From: Burhinus oedicnemus
Taxonomy: Eukaryota > Chordata > Aves > Charadriiformes > Burhinidae
NCBI GenBank assembly: GCA_008921705.1
Contig: VFFE01007103.1
Span: 935,220-999,219 of the forward strand
Direction of reading: 5' to 3'
Length of the DNA: 64,000 bases
Within the stretch, counting starts at the first letter, position 1; the number at the start of each line of letters is the position of its first letter. The notes under the pieces were generated by a model. The model did no database searches. It was not told the origin of the DNA and worked only from the letters and a program-made list of their open reading frames with translations. Positions 1 to 13,300 of the stretch are shown here, in pieces. Made by a program: the position numbers and the translations under genes.

Positions 1-1361
1 CTTCCCAACAATTATTAGCAGAATTTTCAGAATGACCATTTTTACTGCATTTTTTTTTCCTCAGGATAATTTGTACAGCATAGAGAAAATTTAGAAGCAG
101 AACCTACAAAAGAAGTGAGCAGGCCCAGACTCCAGGCAGCCAAATCCTGTCAACTAACATGAGCAGTACAATTAGTATTATGACAGGATATTCTCACGTT
201 ATCCTAAATTCTCCCACTTTGAAATCCCCTGATTTACTTAAAGAATATGAATATCTGTGGTAATCAAATCAGATTCACATGATTTATAGAGCTCCCTGCT
301 GTCAACTACTGTGTAAATGAGTTAAGATGAGATCAACTACTTCATGAGAAAAAATATTTATCAACTCAGTTACTATAGGAAGGAAGTAAGATGGATAGTT
401 GAATAGAAGGGAGAATACATGAGAAAATACATAATGCACACACAGAAAAATTCCTTCAGCTGGATGTGATGGTGCTGATATGCTCATGAGAGATGCTTTT
501 CATATGCCAACCTTCCATTCCCTTAACTAAAGGTCCAATAAAATCTTTGTCATCAAACAGCTTAATTTTCCCTAAAAATGGCAATATCTGGAAAACCTCT
601 TCAGCAACAGAAAGCTCATTCAAGCTTACTAATATCACCTACTGATACATGGAGTTACGTGATTCCCTGAATATTGTATTTAAATTGAATTTATTTAAAG
701 TTAAGCCATACTTTCTATTATTGATTTCAGCCTAGTGATCAGCTGTCCTCCACATCTCCTTGAGACTGAGAAGGAGCAAGGAAGCTTTAAAGACTGCCTT
801 TCTTTAGTCATTCTTGATAAATATAGGAAATCAGCTGGTTGACACAAAGCAGCTGTCCTTAAGAATCCATGCAACCTGTGGCTCATAAAAATAATGCAGG
901 CTCCCTTTGTCTCTTCCCCTTTACTAGTCAGCCCCCCACTAGCAGCAGGTAGGTCAGCCTAGCAATCTTACATGTCCTTTCATCTAAGGTTACATCTTCA
1001 TGCACTTACAGACTCATGTCACAGTCTTTCTGCTCTCCTGTCAGCTGCATGGTAGGTACCAAGGAGTTTAGTCTAGCAAGTGGGGCCATGGAGACAGAAA
1101 GAAGCAGTGTTGTTTCAAGGCAGCTGCTGACTGACTAGCAGAACCTCCTGAAAATCGTTTCCTCTGGCACACGTTGCCATCCTGTCTCATGCATGAGGAA
1201 AAATCGGACTTGAGAGGTATATACCTGTATGTGTGTTTGGGTCTTACTAGCAGCATAGCTCTTCTCGCCAGCTTGGGTCCTGCGAGATGGTTTGTGTGTG
1301 TATGCGGTGTACCCATGTATCCAGGAAACCCCAGCATAAGCCATGGTTCATAATGACTGAC
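1..1361. other. TH2 intron, continues past left edge
   Basis: No next TH2 exon (RPVAGLL or CHELLGH blocks) was found here. A 60-codon minus-strand frame at 456-638 has no recognisable family. Otherwise nothing seen. Confidence 0.6.
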
Positions 1362-4300
1362 CTTTTAAAAATCTGGAGACATCCTGAAGTTGAGGGATGT
1401 TATCCTCTTGGTAGCCACAGTATTTCTCCAGCTGCTGGAAAGCATCCAGGTACTGTGTACAGGCATGAGTAGGGTAAAGGCTGCTCAGCTTCCTGTAGAC
1501 TTCTCTCCTGAAAAGCAAAATCCATATAGCATGACCCACCTCAATAAAGCAGAACTTCTCTGCCCTATCTACAAATCCACAGAGAGGCATAAACCCCCAG
1601 CACAGGCAAAGGTCTAAAAATCTGAACTCAGGACACTTGGTGCTTGGAAGCCCATGCCTGGGTGGATGTGGCAAAGCATAAGGGGCTTTGGTTTCACTTT
1701 TCCTTCAGAAGGTAGGTTCTGTTCAGCAAACCTCTTTTATCCCTTCCTACAGCCTGCTTTAATGTAGCAGGACTCTAATCCTGATTCAGAAGTGTTTCTT
1801 GCTTAGGTATAAGGGTGTTGGAGGTGCCAGGGAAATCCCAGGTAGAAAGCTGAGGCTGTGGCCCTCTCTATGTCGTGCAGTTTAGGGATGGTGTGAGTCA
1901 GGTATTCCCCCCCCCATCTCTATGTGGGGGTGCAACTTGAAGTGCTGGTCCCTCCACCTCTATGCTGAAGCCTAGTCTATATTTGACTATTACAAACCTC
2001 CTCTTAAAAAAGCACATTTTCTGATACTGAAGAGTAACATCTGGACAGGCAAAGAGGTTCATAGTTTTGCAGCTCAAAATACCTGGCATGGCCTATGTAT
2101 TTGAAAGACATGCCAACTTCTTGAAGCATTTAGCCCATTATACAAAAAGAGACCAGCTGAAGAAAAATAGATATAACCAGATTTGGGCACAGGCTTCAAG
2201 TTTCTCCCAAACTTGATGGTGCTTGGATTTAGAGCTGTGGTTTGGAATATATTTAGCTGTTGCAAAATAAACAAGTAGTAATAGGATGGCAAAAACCTTA
2301 TAGAAATGGTTATTTTTGTTCAGACACGGCCCTAGGGTGTTAACAATTTTATAAACATTGTTTTATGAAAATTGAGATCATTCTTGGAAATGCTGGCTAC
2401 GGAAAATGACCTTTTGTTGGTTTTGTATTGTATTTTTTTTGTGATGCTATTGTTGCTATGGAGGTGATAGCCAGTCCCTGGTAATAGCTCTCTTAATTTG
2501 TAAGAATGTCTTACACAGTGTGGGAGTAATGAACCAGAATGAAGAGGGGGAAGGAAAACCTTAGGAGGAAAAAAAATTAAAAGAACAGAGGGAAACAGTG
2601 GCTGCTGTCACTATTGCAAAAGCCACAGGAGACTGGGCCATTTCCATAGAAGAATTAGGAAAAAATGAGGAGGACTAGAGTTCAAGTGTTGCCCTGGCCT
2701 ATTTCCCCATAGAGTACTACTGACTTCAGTGGGATTGCATAGGATCTGAACCAGTACACAGCTCATCCCCTGTCTGGAGCCTAGAGAGGGCAGGCTTGTT
2801 TACACTTCTGCACATATGGTCTCTTTTACCAAAGTATCATTCTACTGTGCGTCCAAACATTGACTACCACAGAAACGTAGGCAGTCTCAGAGATTAGTGA
2901 TGAATTATCCAAAGCTAAGTGTTTCTCCTCTCTAAGTACCTCTAAGGCAATCATCTAAGTTCATTCCAAAGTCAACAGAACAGCAGATATTGCCAGACAA
3001 CAATTTAGCTTGCCCTAAGGTAGTGTCTCAAATAGGTGTAATGTCTCACCATACGGAGGTGCTACCACTCAAAGGACCATTAAGCTGCTACTTGATGGTA
3101 TTTCAGTCCAGAGATGGAAAGAGAAACTGCTGAAAGTGCAGGCTATGAAATACTCTAGAAAGGAGCCTCAAAACAAAGGATGGAGCCAGCCACTTGAAAG
3201 ATTTTAAAGGCAAAAATTTTACATAAAATTCCTTATTCTTTTAGAAAAAGGTGACACTATTCAGCTTTATTATGAAGACGTGGCAGGTGCATCCCCATAA
3301 CTTTGTCCTAGATTCTCCCTTTTTCTTACATAGCTTTTACCCATAAGACGTCTTTTATGATCTTTTATGATCTTTTTACTTCGTTCCAGGGCCTTCCAAA
3401 AAGCCTGCCTGAAAACAGAAACTCTGATCATCTGTACCCTCTGTTTTCTGAAAGTCGTATTTCTGCACTTGATTAGTTTTCATTTTTATAACCATGTTGC
3501 TACAAACTGAAGGCATCCAACAACTCTTCAGAGTGAACACCAAGGGAATTTAGTCTGTGCTACAAATTTCCCATTCGATTGCACAGTGCTCAATTAAGTT
3601 GTGCTGTAATGCAGCTGACCTCAGGGCACAGCCCCAGGGGGCTGTGATAACCATTGGGAGGTCTAATTTTGGGAACAGCTTTACATAACAAGACAACCTG
3701 GATTGCTGGGGCTGGCTGTTTGGGGAAATGGGCAGATACTCCTTTAAAGGCCTATTCCATTACCACAGTGAGACAAATTCTAGGTGGAGAAGGGCTGGAA
3801 TGACGGAGGTTGGCAACAAAAGGGAAAAACAGGAAAGAACACAAAATTAGATTTTCTTAAATATGACATTCCCACACACCATCCCATGCCAAGATTGTTG
3901 GCTGGTGGTAGCAATCATGAGCATGACACCGACCATCAATCTTTGACAATTGAAAGATGCTATAAAAACCTATTTGAGCTTAATACAAATGTTACCGCCT
4001 GGGTGAGCTGGATGCAAGGTTTCTATGTGATTGTGGGCAACACCCCTCAAGCTTTCTACAGCACAGTAGATTTTATTTAAAATAAAATAATCACTGAAAA
4101 AGATAGGATGACTCTGTGATTGAGGTTCTGGCATGAGACATCTAGTGTATGGATTTAATTCCTGGCATTAACATAAACTTTGTGTATAATTTTGGGCAAA
4201 TCACTTAAGCTCTAGCTTTTTCAGTTCCACAGTTATAAAATGTGGTCATCCTTCTTTTTTTCCCACCTTTAGGCTCTCTCCATTTAAATTCTAAACTTTT

Positions 4301-7300
4301 CTGGACAAAGACTCTCTCTTATGCACACATGTGGCACCTTGCACAATCCTGGGACTCTGCTCTTAGTTGGGACATTTGGACATTTTTATGTTTGTATTAT
4401 CATACAATTGAAATTTGTTAAATTTAGTGGGAGAAAGTGGAAACAGAGTTACATGAAATAAGAACCTGCTTTCTTTCAAATCTGCTACATATTTCACATA
4501 ACATCTGCAAACATATTTTGAATTGAATTAATTTTGCTGGTTTGTTTAGTTGGTTTGGGGGGGGGGGGGCGGACTGAGTGGCAAATCTTCAGGAGAAACA
4601 AAGCCCCAGTGAAGAAATTCTGCACCCATGTAAAAGCAACTTGCCATCATTTCATATGACATTTTACATTGTAATTTTTACATTGTGAATAATGTATCCT
4701 GGAAGGGCACTCCAAAATTTCCTTTACCTCCAGTTCAAGAGAATGATGCCTGTTCATGTTAACAGCAATGAATACTTGTGGGAGAGCAGGCAAGGCTGGT
4801 TTGTCCTATGACCATTGGATTAATCACATCCTTTGAGTGAACTTCCATCCTGTGAGCGGGCATTTTCTCCTGGCAACAGATTTGGCAAGGTGATCTTTCT
4901 GTCACCACCATAGCTATGGTTAATTAGAGGTCAGTTAGAAGAAATTATCATATGGGCTCCAGGTATTTTCTGGCTTCTGCTATCTTGATGTGATTGGCAG
5001 GCAGGGAGATGGTCAGAAAAATGCATTTTGCTCTAGAAAGTGAATAGTTAAGGCCAGCCCTGAGAATGGGTTTCTGCAAAACAAATGACCAAAAGGTGAC
5101 ATTTAGCCAAGGAGTAAAATTTGAGATGGATAAGTATGGTTTTAAAATGTTATAACCATCTCACATTGCCAGTCTTCCCTGGGACTGCTGTGGAATGGCC
5201 CCGGAGTTGGAGTATAAGTAACAAACTCACCAAGTTGCAGTCTCCTGCGCTGTGTACTCAATGTGAGGCAAAGGGTCTCCTCTGTAATGAAGAGAGGAAA
5301 TAACGCATGTGTCTAAAGCAAGTTTCAAGTACAGTTTCCAAGTATTATATTCTTTGCCTGCATCATGAATATTTGCTGTAATGAAGATAGAAATGGCAAA
5401 ATAGTACAAAATTAATAACAACTTTGTCTTGGTAGGCTCTAACATGTGCATTATCTCCTCTGTTCCAGTGTAGGAGGGAAACAGAGGGATAAGGTAAGAA
5501 AGGGAGCCATGTTCTGCTTTACAAGAGAAAAAAGAGGCCTTCAGGCTTACCTTTACCTCCACTGAAGGCAATCTAGCAATTAAAATGTAGCGTGTGCCTG
5601 GAGGGTCCATCCCTGGAGGATGTGATCAACACAGTATCATTGCAGTGAAGAATTCATAAACTCATCAGCAGAGAGTTGCCCAGGCATACACTGCATGGCT
5701 ATCACTAACTTCTTTGATGGGTGGTCTCCTCTCCTCTTTCTCACTGTTGGTTCTTCAGTAGCTCTGAGTCAGTTAAGCGTGTGCTTTTGTGTTGTTTTGT
5801 GCTGCACTAGCTGTGATATATGCTGGCAGTGAGAAAACTGTACTCAAATAGAAGTCTCTCAAGACGGGAGATTCCACCAGTTCTTGGACACCATGAGGCT
5901 GATAATCCACAACTGTTTCTACCTATGCATCTGATTGACTCTGTCAGACAGCAGTGTGATTCTGGTGAAGTTTTACACGTAAAGGCAGAACCGTTTTCAT
6001 TCGCCTACGAGAGACCTGAGAGGTTTTTAGCTAGGTAATGTACATGGCTAGAGACATTTTGTCAAACAAATAACAAAAATAGTAAATTGCTTTTCTTTGT
6101 CAAAAATATGTACCTAAACATTGTTCCTTGAAAAAGACTAGCCTCAGGAGCTAGTCCTAAAAGGAACTACAAAATTGAAATGAAAGAGTCATATTGAGAA
6201 ATCGCCTCTGCTAAGACAAAATACAGCACTGGAGGAGATGTGAGTGCAATCCTAAGATTTTTATCTTAAGGTATATTTGCTGTGTTGTTGGAAAAATCTG
6301 TTTCATATGGAGTGAAAGCTGCTGTGGCTGAATTCTCTTTTCTAAAAGACAGTTCCATTGATGCACTGACAAAAGATTAAGTCTGGTATTTCTTGCACGC
6401 AAAGATGTCTGAAAGCACATGTGAACCATTGGTCTCTCTTCAGCAGCCTTGTACTTACGCTCTGTAATTAAAGGCAAGGTCAGCAAAGAATGCCCTCCGT
6501 TTCTTATACTCCAGGTCAGCGAATCCCTGAGTTAGAAAATAATTTGAAGAACGTTTTACATTAAGAGAGATTTGTGGGCATAAATAAATTTGCTAACAGA
6601 AGCATTCAGAAGAACGAAGCCTCAAATAGGTTGTTTTCTTTGAAGGAATGAATCTTCAGCCTTATGAACAGGGTAAGCCAAAATCTGCACTCCGTTACAT
6701 CCATGACATTTTGATGAAAATTCTGGCCCTGTGACCAGAAAGGAAAGTAACATGGCTTGGTGGGGAGGTTTTGGAGTTGTTCATAAACACTACATCACAG
6801 ACCATTACACTTACAGTCAAATTTAAATGCAAATCACATTAAAAATGGAACTGAAATGGGGGTGTCGCTTCTGCTGGGCAAGAGCTGAATCTGTGAATTA
6901 TTTATTTCCTGCACTGAGCATGAAGGTTGCAATATAGGGCTGTGATGGACTTAGAATCATAGAATCATCTAGGTTGGAAGGGACCTTTAAGATCATCGAG
7001 TCCAACCATCAACCTAACTAGATGGTACCAAGCCTCATACTACCTCACCAGAGAAAGTACACTGTGCCTGCACGATACCCTGTGCTACGGCAGAAGAAGG
7101 GGTCCTCACTGGCTAGAAATTGTTAGAGCCACCACAGAATCCATAGAAAGTACAGGCTTTCAGCTCAATCTCCCCTTGCTCATTTATTACCATGTTACGA
7201 TAAAGACAAATTCAGTGGTAACTGTTTAAAGGGGTAGTTTTCTTTTTGCCCTCTTGGTGTTTACTAGAAGTTGAGCTTCAAGCAGGCTTCTCCAGCTATT

Positions 7301-10300
7301 AAATATGAATAGAGATGTGGAATCAAATTCCTTTGAATTTTACATCATTCATAATAGGAATAAAATCTGAAATCTGGCACTGTGTTACTAATATAACTCA
7401 TAAAGCAGCGTTGATCAGCATCACTGTACAAATATTTAGTAGTCTAAAATATTCAGAATTTACTGGAACCACTTTGCATGCTACAAGCCAAATTTCTCCC
7501 TTAGGTTTATTCACATAATTTTCAGTGTAGCAATAATACCAGTAATACTGCAGTTAATGAGTATTGTGTGCGTGAATCTGAGGAAAGAGCTGGATCCTGA
7601 GAGCATGTTTATTTTTGCCATGTGTTATGGATAATATGTTCATTCAGATGCCATCCTTGCTTGTCAGTAGCTGTAACAAGTCCATGCAAAACACGTGGAA
7701 AAGCCATTGGGCCAGATGAGCGTTGATGCTGTGACCTCTCAGCTTTGTCCCTGCTGTTCCCAGGGCTCTGTACCCACCCTCTGAGCAGCAGGAGCCTCCC
7801 TGCAGCCTGTGTCAGGGTGTCCCAGAGACCGGTGTCACAGTGTCATCCGTTTGCTTTTCCAGCCATTAAAGAGACAGTAAAGAACACAGTGAAGCTGTTG
7901 AGATGGACAGCCCAAACTGCCTATTTGGTAGTAAGTGTATATGCAAAACCTCTGCTGAGCTACTTGTACATCAGCATGTTTTGTACTTTCCTCCAACCGG
8001 TCCATTTCTGAGCTATGCTCAGCAGCACAGTAAGTGAGCCTGCGTTGTGCTCCTTCCTGGCACAGACAAATGATTTTCAGTGTCTGAGCTAACTTGTTTC
8101 AAGCTAGTTTAGGTATTTCTACGTTGCATTGCACTCTGTACTGTAGATTTATGCCCACTCAATACTTTTGTAACTGCACCACTGCTGCTTTCTCTCATCC
8201 TGTTTAGTGCTCACAACCTCGTATTTGGCAAAGTAGGAGGGGAACTTAGTCCAGTTCTAAGAATTTCCAACCTGCATTAATTTTCTCATGAGAAATAGCC
8301 TCAGAGCTAGCTCAGGAAAATGACAAATACTTGGATTGTTTCTATCAGAAAGATGTGAGGACGAATGAAAGATGTTCCAGTAAGGAGAATATGAAGCTCT
8401 CCTAGAGCACTATATCTTAATAAGTGGTTCTCAAAAATAGAAGATAGACTTGGAAAGTGTTTTTGTACCACACAGAACTGTACATAGCTAACATTAACAT
8501 TGTGTAGGCTAATAAAAGGGTCTAAATAGAATTCAGACATTTAGGGAAGGGAATGACAAAATCTTGTAGATTCTGTTGACATCCATCTAAATCTTCCTTG
8601 CATTTTTCAGTGCAAACCCTGTGCTTTTTTTTTCATTTTCATGCATCACTTCTATGTGATATTTGGCAGAACACTTCACAACAGTTCTGCGACCTACCTG
8701 GTCAATCAGCAAATGGCCCTTTGGAGTCCCTTATTTGTCTGTACCTAATTCACATCTCATCTGTACTAAAGTTGGAAAACTTTTATGAGAAACGAGTGTT
8801 TATTTGTTTGTTCCCAGTACTTTGCCTTACTATTATCATCACTAGAGCAGGACTATACAGTGCATTTTTCCTCTTCCTTCTCTAGAGTTTCTGCTTCTGG
8901 CAAGGCTAAGAGTACACACACAAAACTGTTATGAGAAAAGCCCTTTTTGCAGCCCACTCATAATCAAGACCTGCTGCCTGAATCTGAGGGAAAACTCATC
9001 ACAATAATTCTAACAATATTTTGCAGAGTAGTATCAATAAATACTGCTAAAATCCTTGCTCCAAGGACCTTGTGAAAAGTCAGACGTAAATTAGCATTGT
9101 AACCTTTCCAACTTGCTTCCTATTTAAACTTTAGATGCTTACTTCAACTGAAATCACTAGATCTTTTGAGCTTCCCCAGCCACTTTTAAATCTCAGTTCA
9201 GGTATTATATCCATGAATCAGTGCTGCCATGTATTTATCTTATTTTCTGTCTAGACAATTTTTGCAAGTTTAGGCATGGTACTCCCCTCTCCAGGATCTG
9301 AGGATCTGGTATTTATTAGTTGCTAGCTGTTTGCCACTTGTCCTCGTTACCTTCCTCTGTACATCTGCGCTTGAATGAGATTCCTGGCATAGGCAAAATT
9401 AAAAATGTAGATGCAGGATATCTGAAAGGTCAAAATATAGTAAACACAAAAAACAGAAGGCTGGGAAACTTGACTGTTATGTGGACCAGCTAGTACAAAG
9501 TGGGGATACTTCAAATATATCAGGGGTGAAATATTAAACAAGATATTTTTTTAAACTAAACAACGAAATGTAAACTCATGCTACAGAATATGTTCAACAG
9601 AAATTACTTCAGCATGTGTCTGATGTTAATCATATGTACCTTGCTGAATCAGGACCCATAAGTTTTTCTCATTATTAAGTTACTCATTCTATACTCCCTA
9701 ATTCCACTTAAGAACAGCCGTTACCAGGTCCTTCATTTTTTCTGTCCTTTCATAAGTATTTCTTTACTCCTGAAATTTTCCTGCAAAAATTTCACTACAG
9801 AGAGTTTGTTTTTAAAACATGGAATAACAGTAACATTAAACTTACAGGGTGACCAGGGTCCAAACTGGGATCATACTTAGTGATCAGATGGTGACACTTG
9901 TCCAGATCTTGGATTTTTCTGGGGAACCAGGGCACTGGAGACAAAGCAGCAAGAGTTAAATGAGATAAGATCAAATAATTTTTAAAAGACACAGAAAACA
10001 AAGGTTGTGCTGAAGATTATAAGCTTTCTTTTCATTGATATCTAGGAACCTTCATATCTACGTGTCACCAAATGTCAGTAGTTGACTTCATTTGCTGACT
10101 AAACTGGCAGACTGGATAAAAAGAGATCTGAAACTAACTTGCAATGATAATCTCTCAGTTTTAATTAGTAGAAACAATTTTTAAAGGCAAAAACGTTTCC
10201 TCTTAGGCCAAATGAGATGTTCTGTTTGGCACAGCACAATACATGTTCCAGTATTTAAAGGGTGGCTACAAAGAAGATGGATACTCTCTTTTTATGAGGA

Positions 10301-13300
10301 GTCACATGGAAAAGATGAGGGGTAATGGGTACAAGTTACTCCTCAGGAGATTCTGATTGGACACAGGAGGAAAATTTTTGACTCAGCTGGACAGGGTGTT
10401 GGGCTATCTTGTCTAGACTGTGCTTTTGCCAAAGAGGTTGGACCAGATGATCCTTGAGGTCCCTTCCAACCTGGTATTCTATGATTCTATGAAATTTATT
10501 TCTACATTTTGGATTTAAAAAAAAATTTTGATCTTGTCTAAAACAGAGTCTTAGATTTGCATACCTTTGAAAGTTAAAACAACATTTTAAAAGAAAAACA
10601 TGGAATGTCTAGAAACAAACCAAACCAAGAAGTATCTTAACTTCAAGTTTTTTCCTTCTGGCTTGCTTTTATTTTTTTCAGCAAAATTATTCTAGCATTA
10701 GCTGAATTTCCAAACTGTTTCCTTCCCCTGAAGTGAGTACCTTTTTCTGGTGACTAAAATAAAGTGTTCCTATTTTAACTTAAGTGCCAGCATTTATAAC
10801 CAATGAATTAAAAAACAACTGAAAAAACACAAAGTTAATACTGCTTTCTGAGGTCAGACTGATACTGTGGTCAAACTCAGCATGTTATAGCTCAGAAAAG
10901 GTCTGTTTGGGGTCACCTTAATCTCATAATTGACAAGAGGACACCAGACACCTCTGTACTAAATGACAAATTTAGCTTTAGCCCTATTATATTACATCCA
11001 GGCACAGCCATTTCACAAAGGTACAAGGCTGCAAATAAACACCAATGTTGGGAAATGGCCAGTTATGGCCAATTCTGCAACAAGAAGGAAGAAATACTAG
11101 TCTGACAGATGTCTTACGTCCACCCAGAAATTTTTGCTGAGCCTTTGCCTTTGTCTGTGCCAATGGTTCTGCATGCAAGACATCTGTCCTGCCATCCATG
11201 GCCATATCTCCTCAAAAACTGTACCTGCCCATAAGTTCTCCAGTGTATGTCCCCATACACATCTTGCCTATCCCTTACTGAGTCCCAGGAGAGGGCAGAC
11301 AGGCTAAAGGAGAGGGGAGGAAGGACTACAGCAGAACCCTTGGCCTGGTCACAGAAATGGACGCAGACAATAAAACAGGGATAGTGCTGACAGGTGCCAG
11401 TTTGGCTGCATCTGTCTCTGCTTCATGGAAGCAGAGATAACCACTGTTTTTCTCAACTGAGTACCAAATTAATTTGGGTTAAAGCCACTATGAGCAGGGC
11501 ATTGTCTCATCTCTGTCCTTCAGCAAACTGCCTGGGAAGGCCTGTCTGGCTCATCTAAAAACTCTGAAAAAAAGAATGAAATGTCCATGTGGGAACAAAA
11601 TAGATTAATCCAGGAGCTGGAGCCTCGGGTGACGGGGGTAGCCAGAATGTACGTACTTGCATCTTTGCTGACCAGTAAGCATGTTTATTCAACTTAGATA
11701 CCTCCTAGTTATGAATATGCTCTCACAGGCGTCTGCAAACCCCACCAGAAAGTGAAGCTGCAGCTAGCCTCTTTCAATAAGGTATACCAGTAAAATGGCC
11801 CGCTAGCCAATCTTAGACCTAGTGGTTAGCTGAGCTGAAAGTCCTCTGACACTTTAGCACCCCCGAATTCACCTCAGTAGGACCAAAAGAGCCTTAAGGT
11901 TCTTTCGAGACCTTTAAGGCCAAAACCTCCAAATCTCCAGTTCTTGCGGGTCCCCACACCTAAGGTGTCTCTGTGAGCTACAGATACCAACTCTCTGACC
12001 CTTTCACCTTGAAATCAAATGAACTGCTTAGGGCATTACTGAATTCTGGGGTCTGAAACACCCAGAAAAGACTCTACAAACTAAAGAGTGCTGTGTGTAA
12101 GTCTGAGCTAACTTAGAAACAGAAAGACTCTGGCCATTTGCATGCCAACTGTATCAACTCTAGCATCATTACATCCAAAATAAGCCTGATTACTCTTATG
12201 GTTGCTGTTCAAAACCATAGGAAAAAGAAAATGTGAAGAAAATTACTTCCCTAATATTCCTCTGCTTTAACCATAAACACACCCTCCTTTAACAGTCCCT
12301 TGATTTTGTTGTAAATCCCAGTCCCAGCACACCTGAAACTAACTGCTGCTTCTGAGCACAAACCTCCCAACTCCCAAGGAAATCCTGAAGACATGTTTCT
12401 TCAGCTCCAAAACACTCTTTGTCTCTCCAGTTTCCCTGATGACGGTGATACCCTTTTGATATCCCCGCAGTCCCTGATAACAGCTTGGCATGGGCTGCCT
12501 CTCATCAGTAGCCTGAGGGTGAATTTCAAGCAACACCCAAAGGCATTGAAACAAGACTGTATTAGCTAAAAGGGCCCTGGGGACTTCTGCTTGACCTTGT
12601 CAAGAGTGGGAAACCTCATAGCAATTCTGTATTCAGAGAAGTCAAGCTGTAAGCTGGACCCTCAGCCTTCTTATCTATCAGGGGCACCTCTGACACCCTA
12701 GGATTTTATTAAAGGGCTCTAACAGCTTGTTATACTCACCGATCCCCTACCTGCCTGTTATCAAGAAAAATACTGGTCTACCTCTGGCAAACTCACTTCC
12801 CATGCTGATGACTGATGGGGTGGCAACTCAAATACAGCACACGGAGTTGAATAGCCACTTGCAGCACTTTGCCAGGTGAAATACTGTTGCTAAAGTTCCA
12901 CCTTTGAAGCTGCATAACCTCCAAACAAGTTTTTCAGGTGCCTTAGAAAATGTCTGATGCTCTGTTACTCCAGATTTGGCTGCAGGTCTGTTCTCTACAA
13001 GAAGCTCATCTAGTTTTCCCAGCCTGCCCAGTCCCTGCAGACTTTCTGCTGACCCTCTCTCCCTCTTGCACTCTCAAAGCTTCTTACAGCATGTTGCATT
13101 TAGTTCTGTTCAGTGAAAGAGCAATCTGCCTCCAGACAGTCCTACTGTACCCAGCTGGCAGTAGCCAGGATGCCATAAACAGGCAGCTACTGCTTCTTTT
13201 AACCAAAGCAACACAGTATGCTACAAGCAAATGAAACATTCAGACCCTCTGCCACATCACTGCATTCCCATCAAGTGTCTGTGTTCACTCTGCAGAGCTT

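Larger units (their letters stand above)
1508..5230. other. TH2 intron (3.7 kb)
   Basis: Holds the MIR-like fossil at 4.1-4.4 kb and the G13 run. Nothing else recognised. Confidence 0.7.

Noticed and set aside
456..638. Minus-strand frame in the TH2 intron reading like a globular peptide
   Set aside because: Does not match any hydroxylase exon, uses GTG as first codon, and lacks convincing splice sites.
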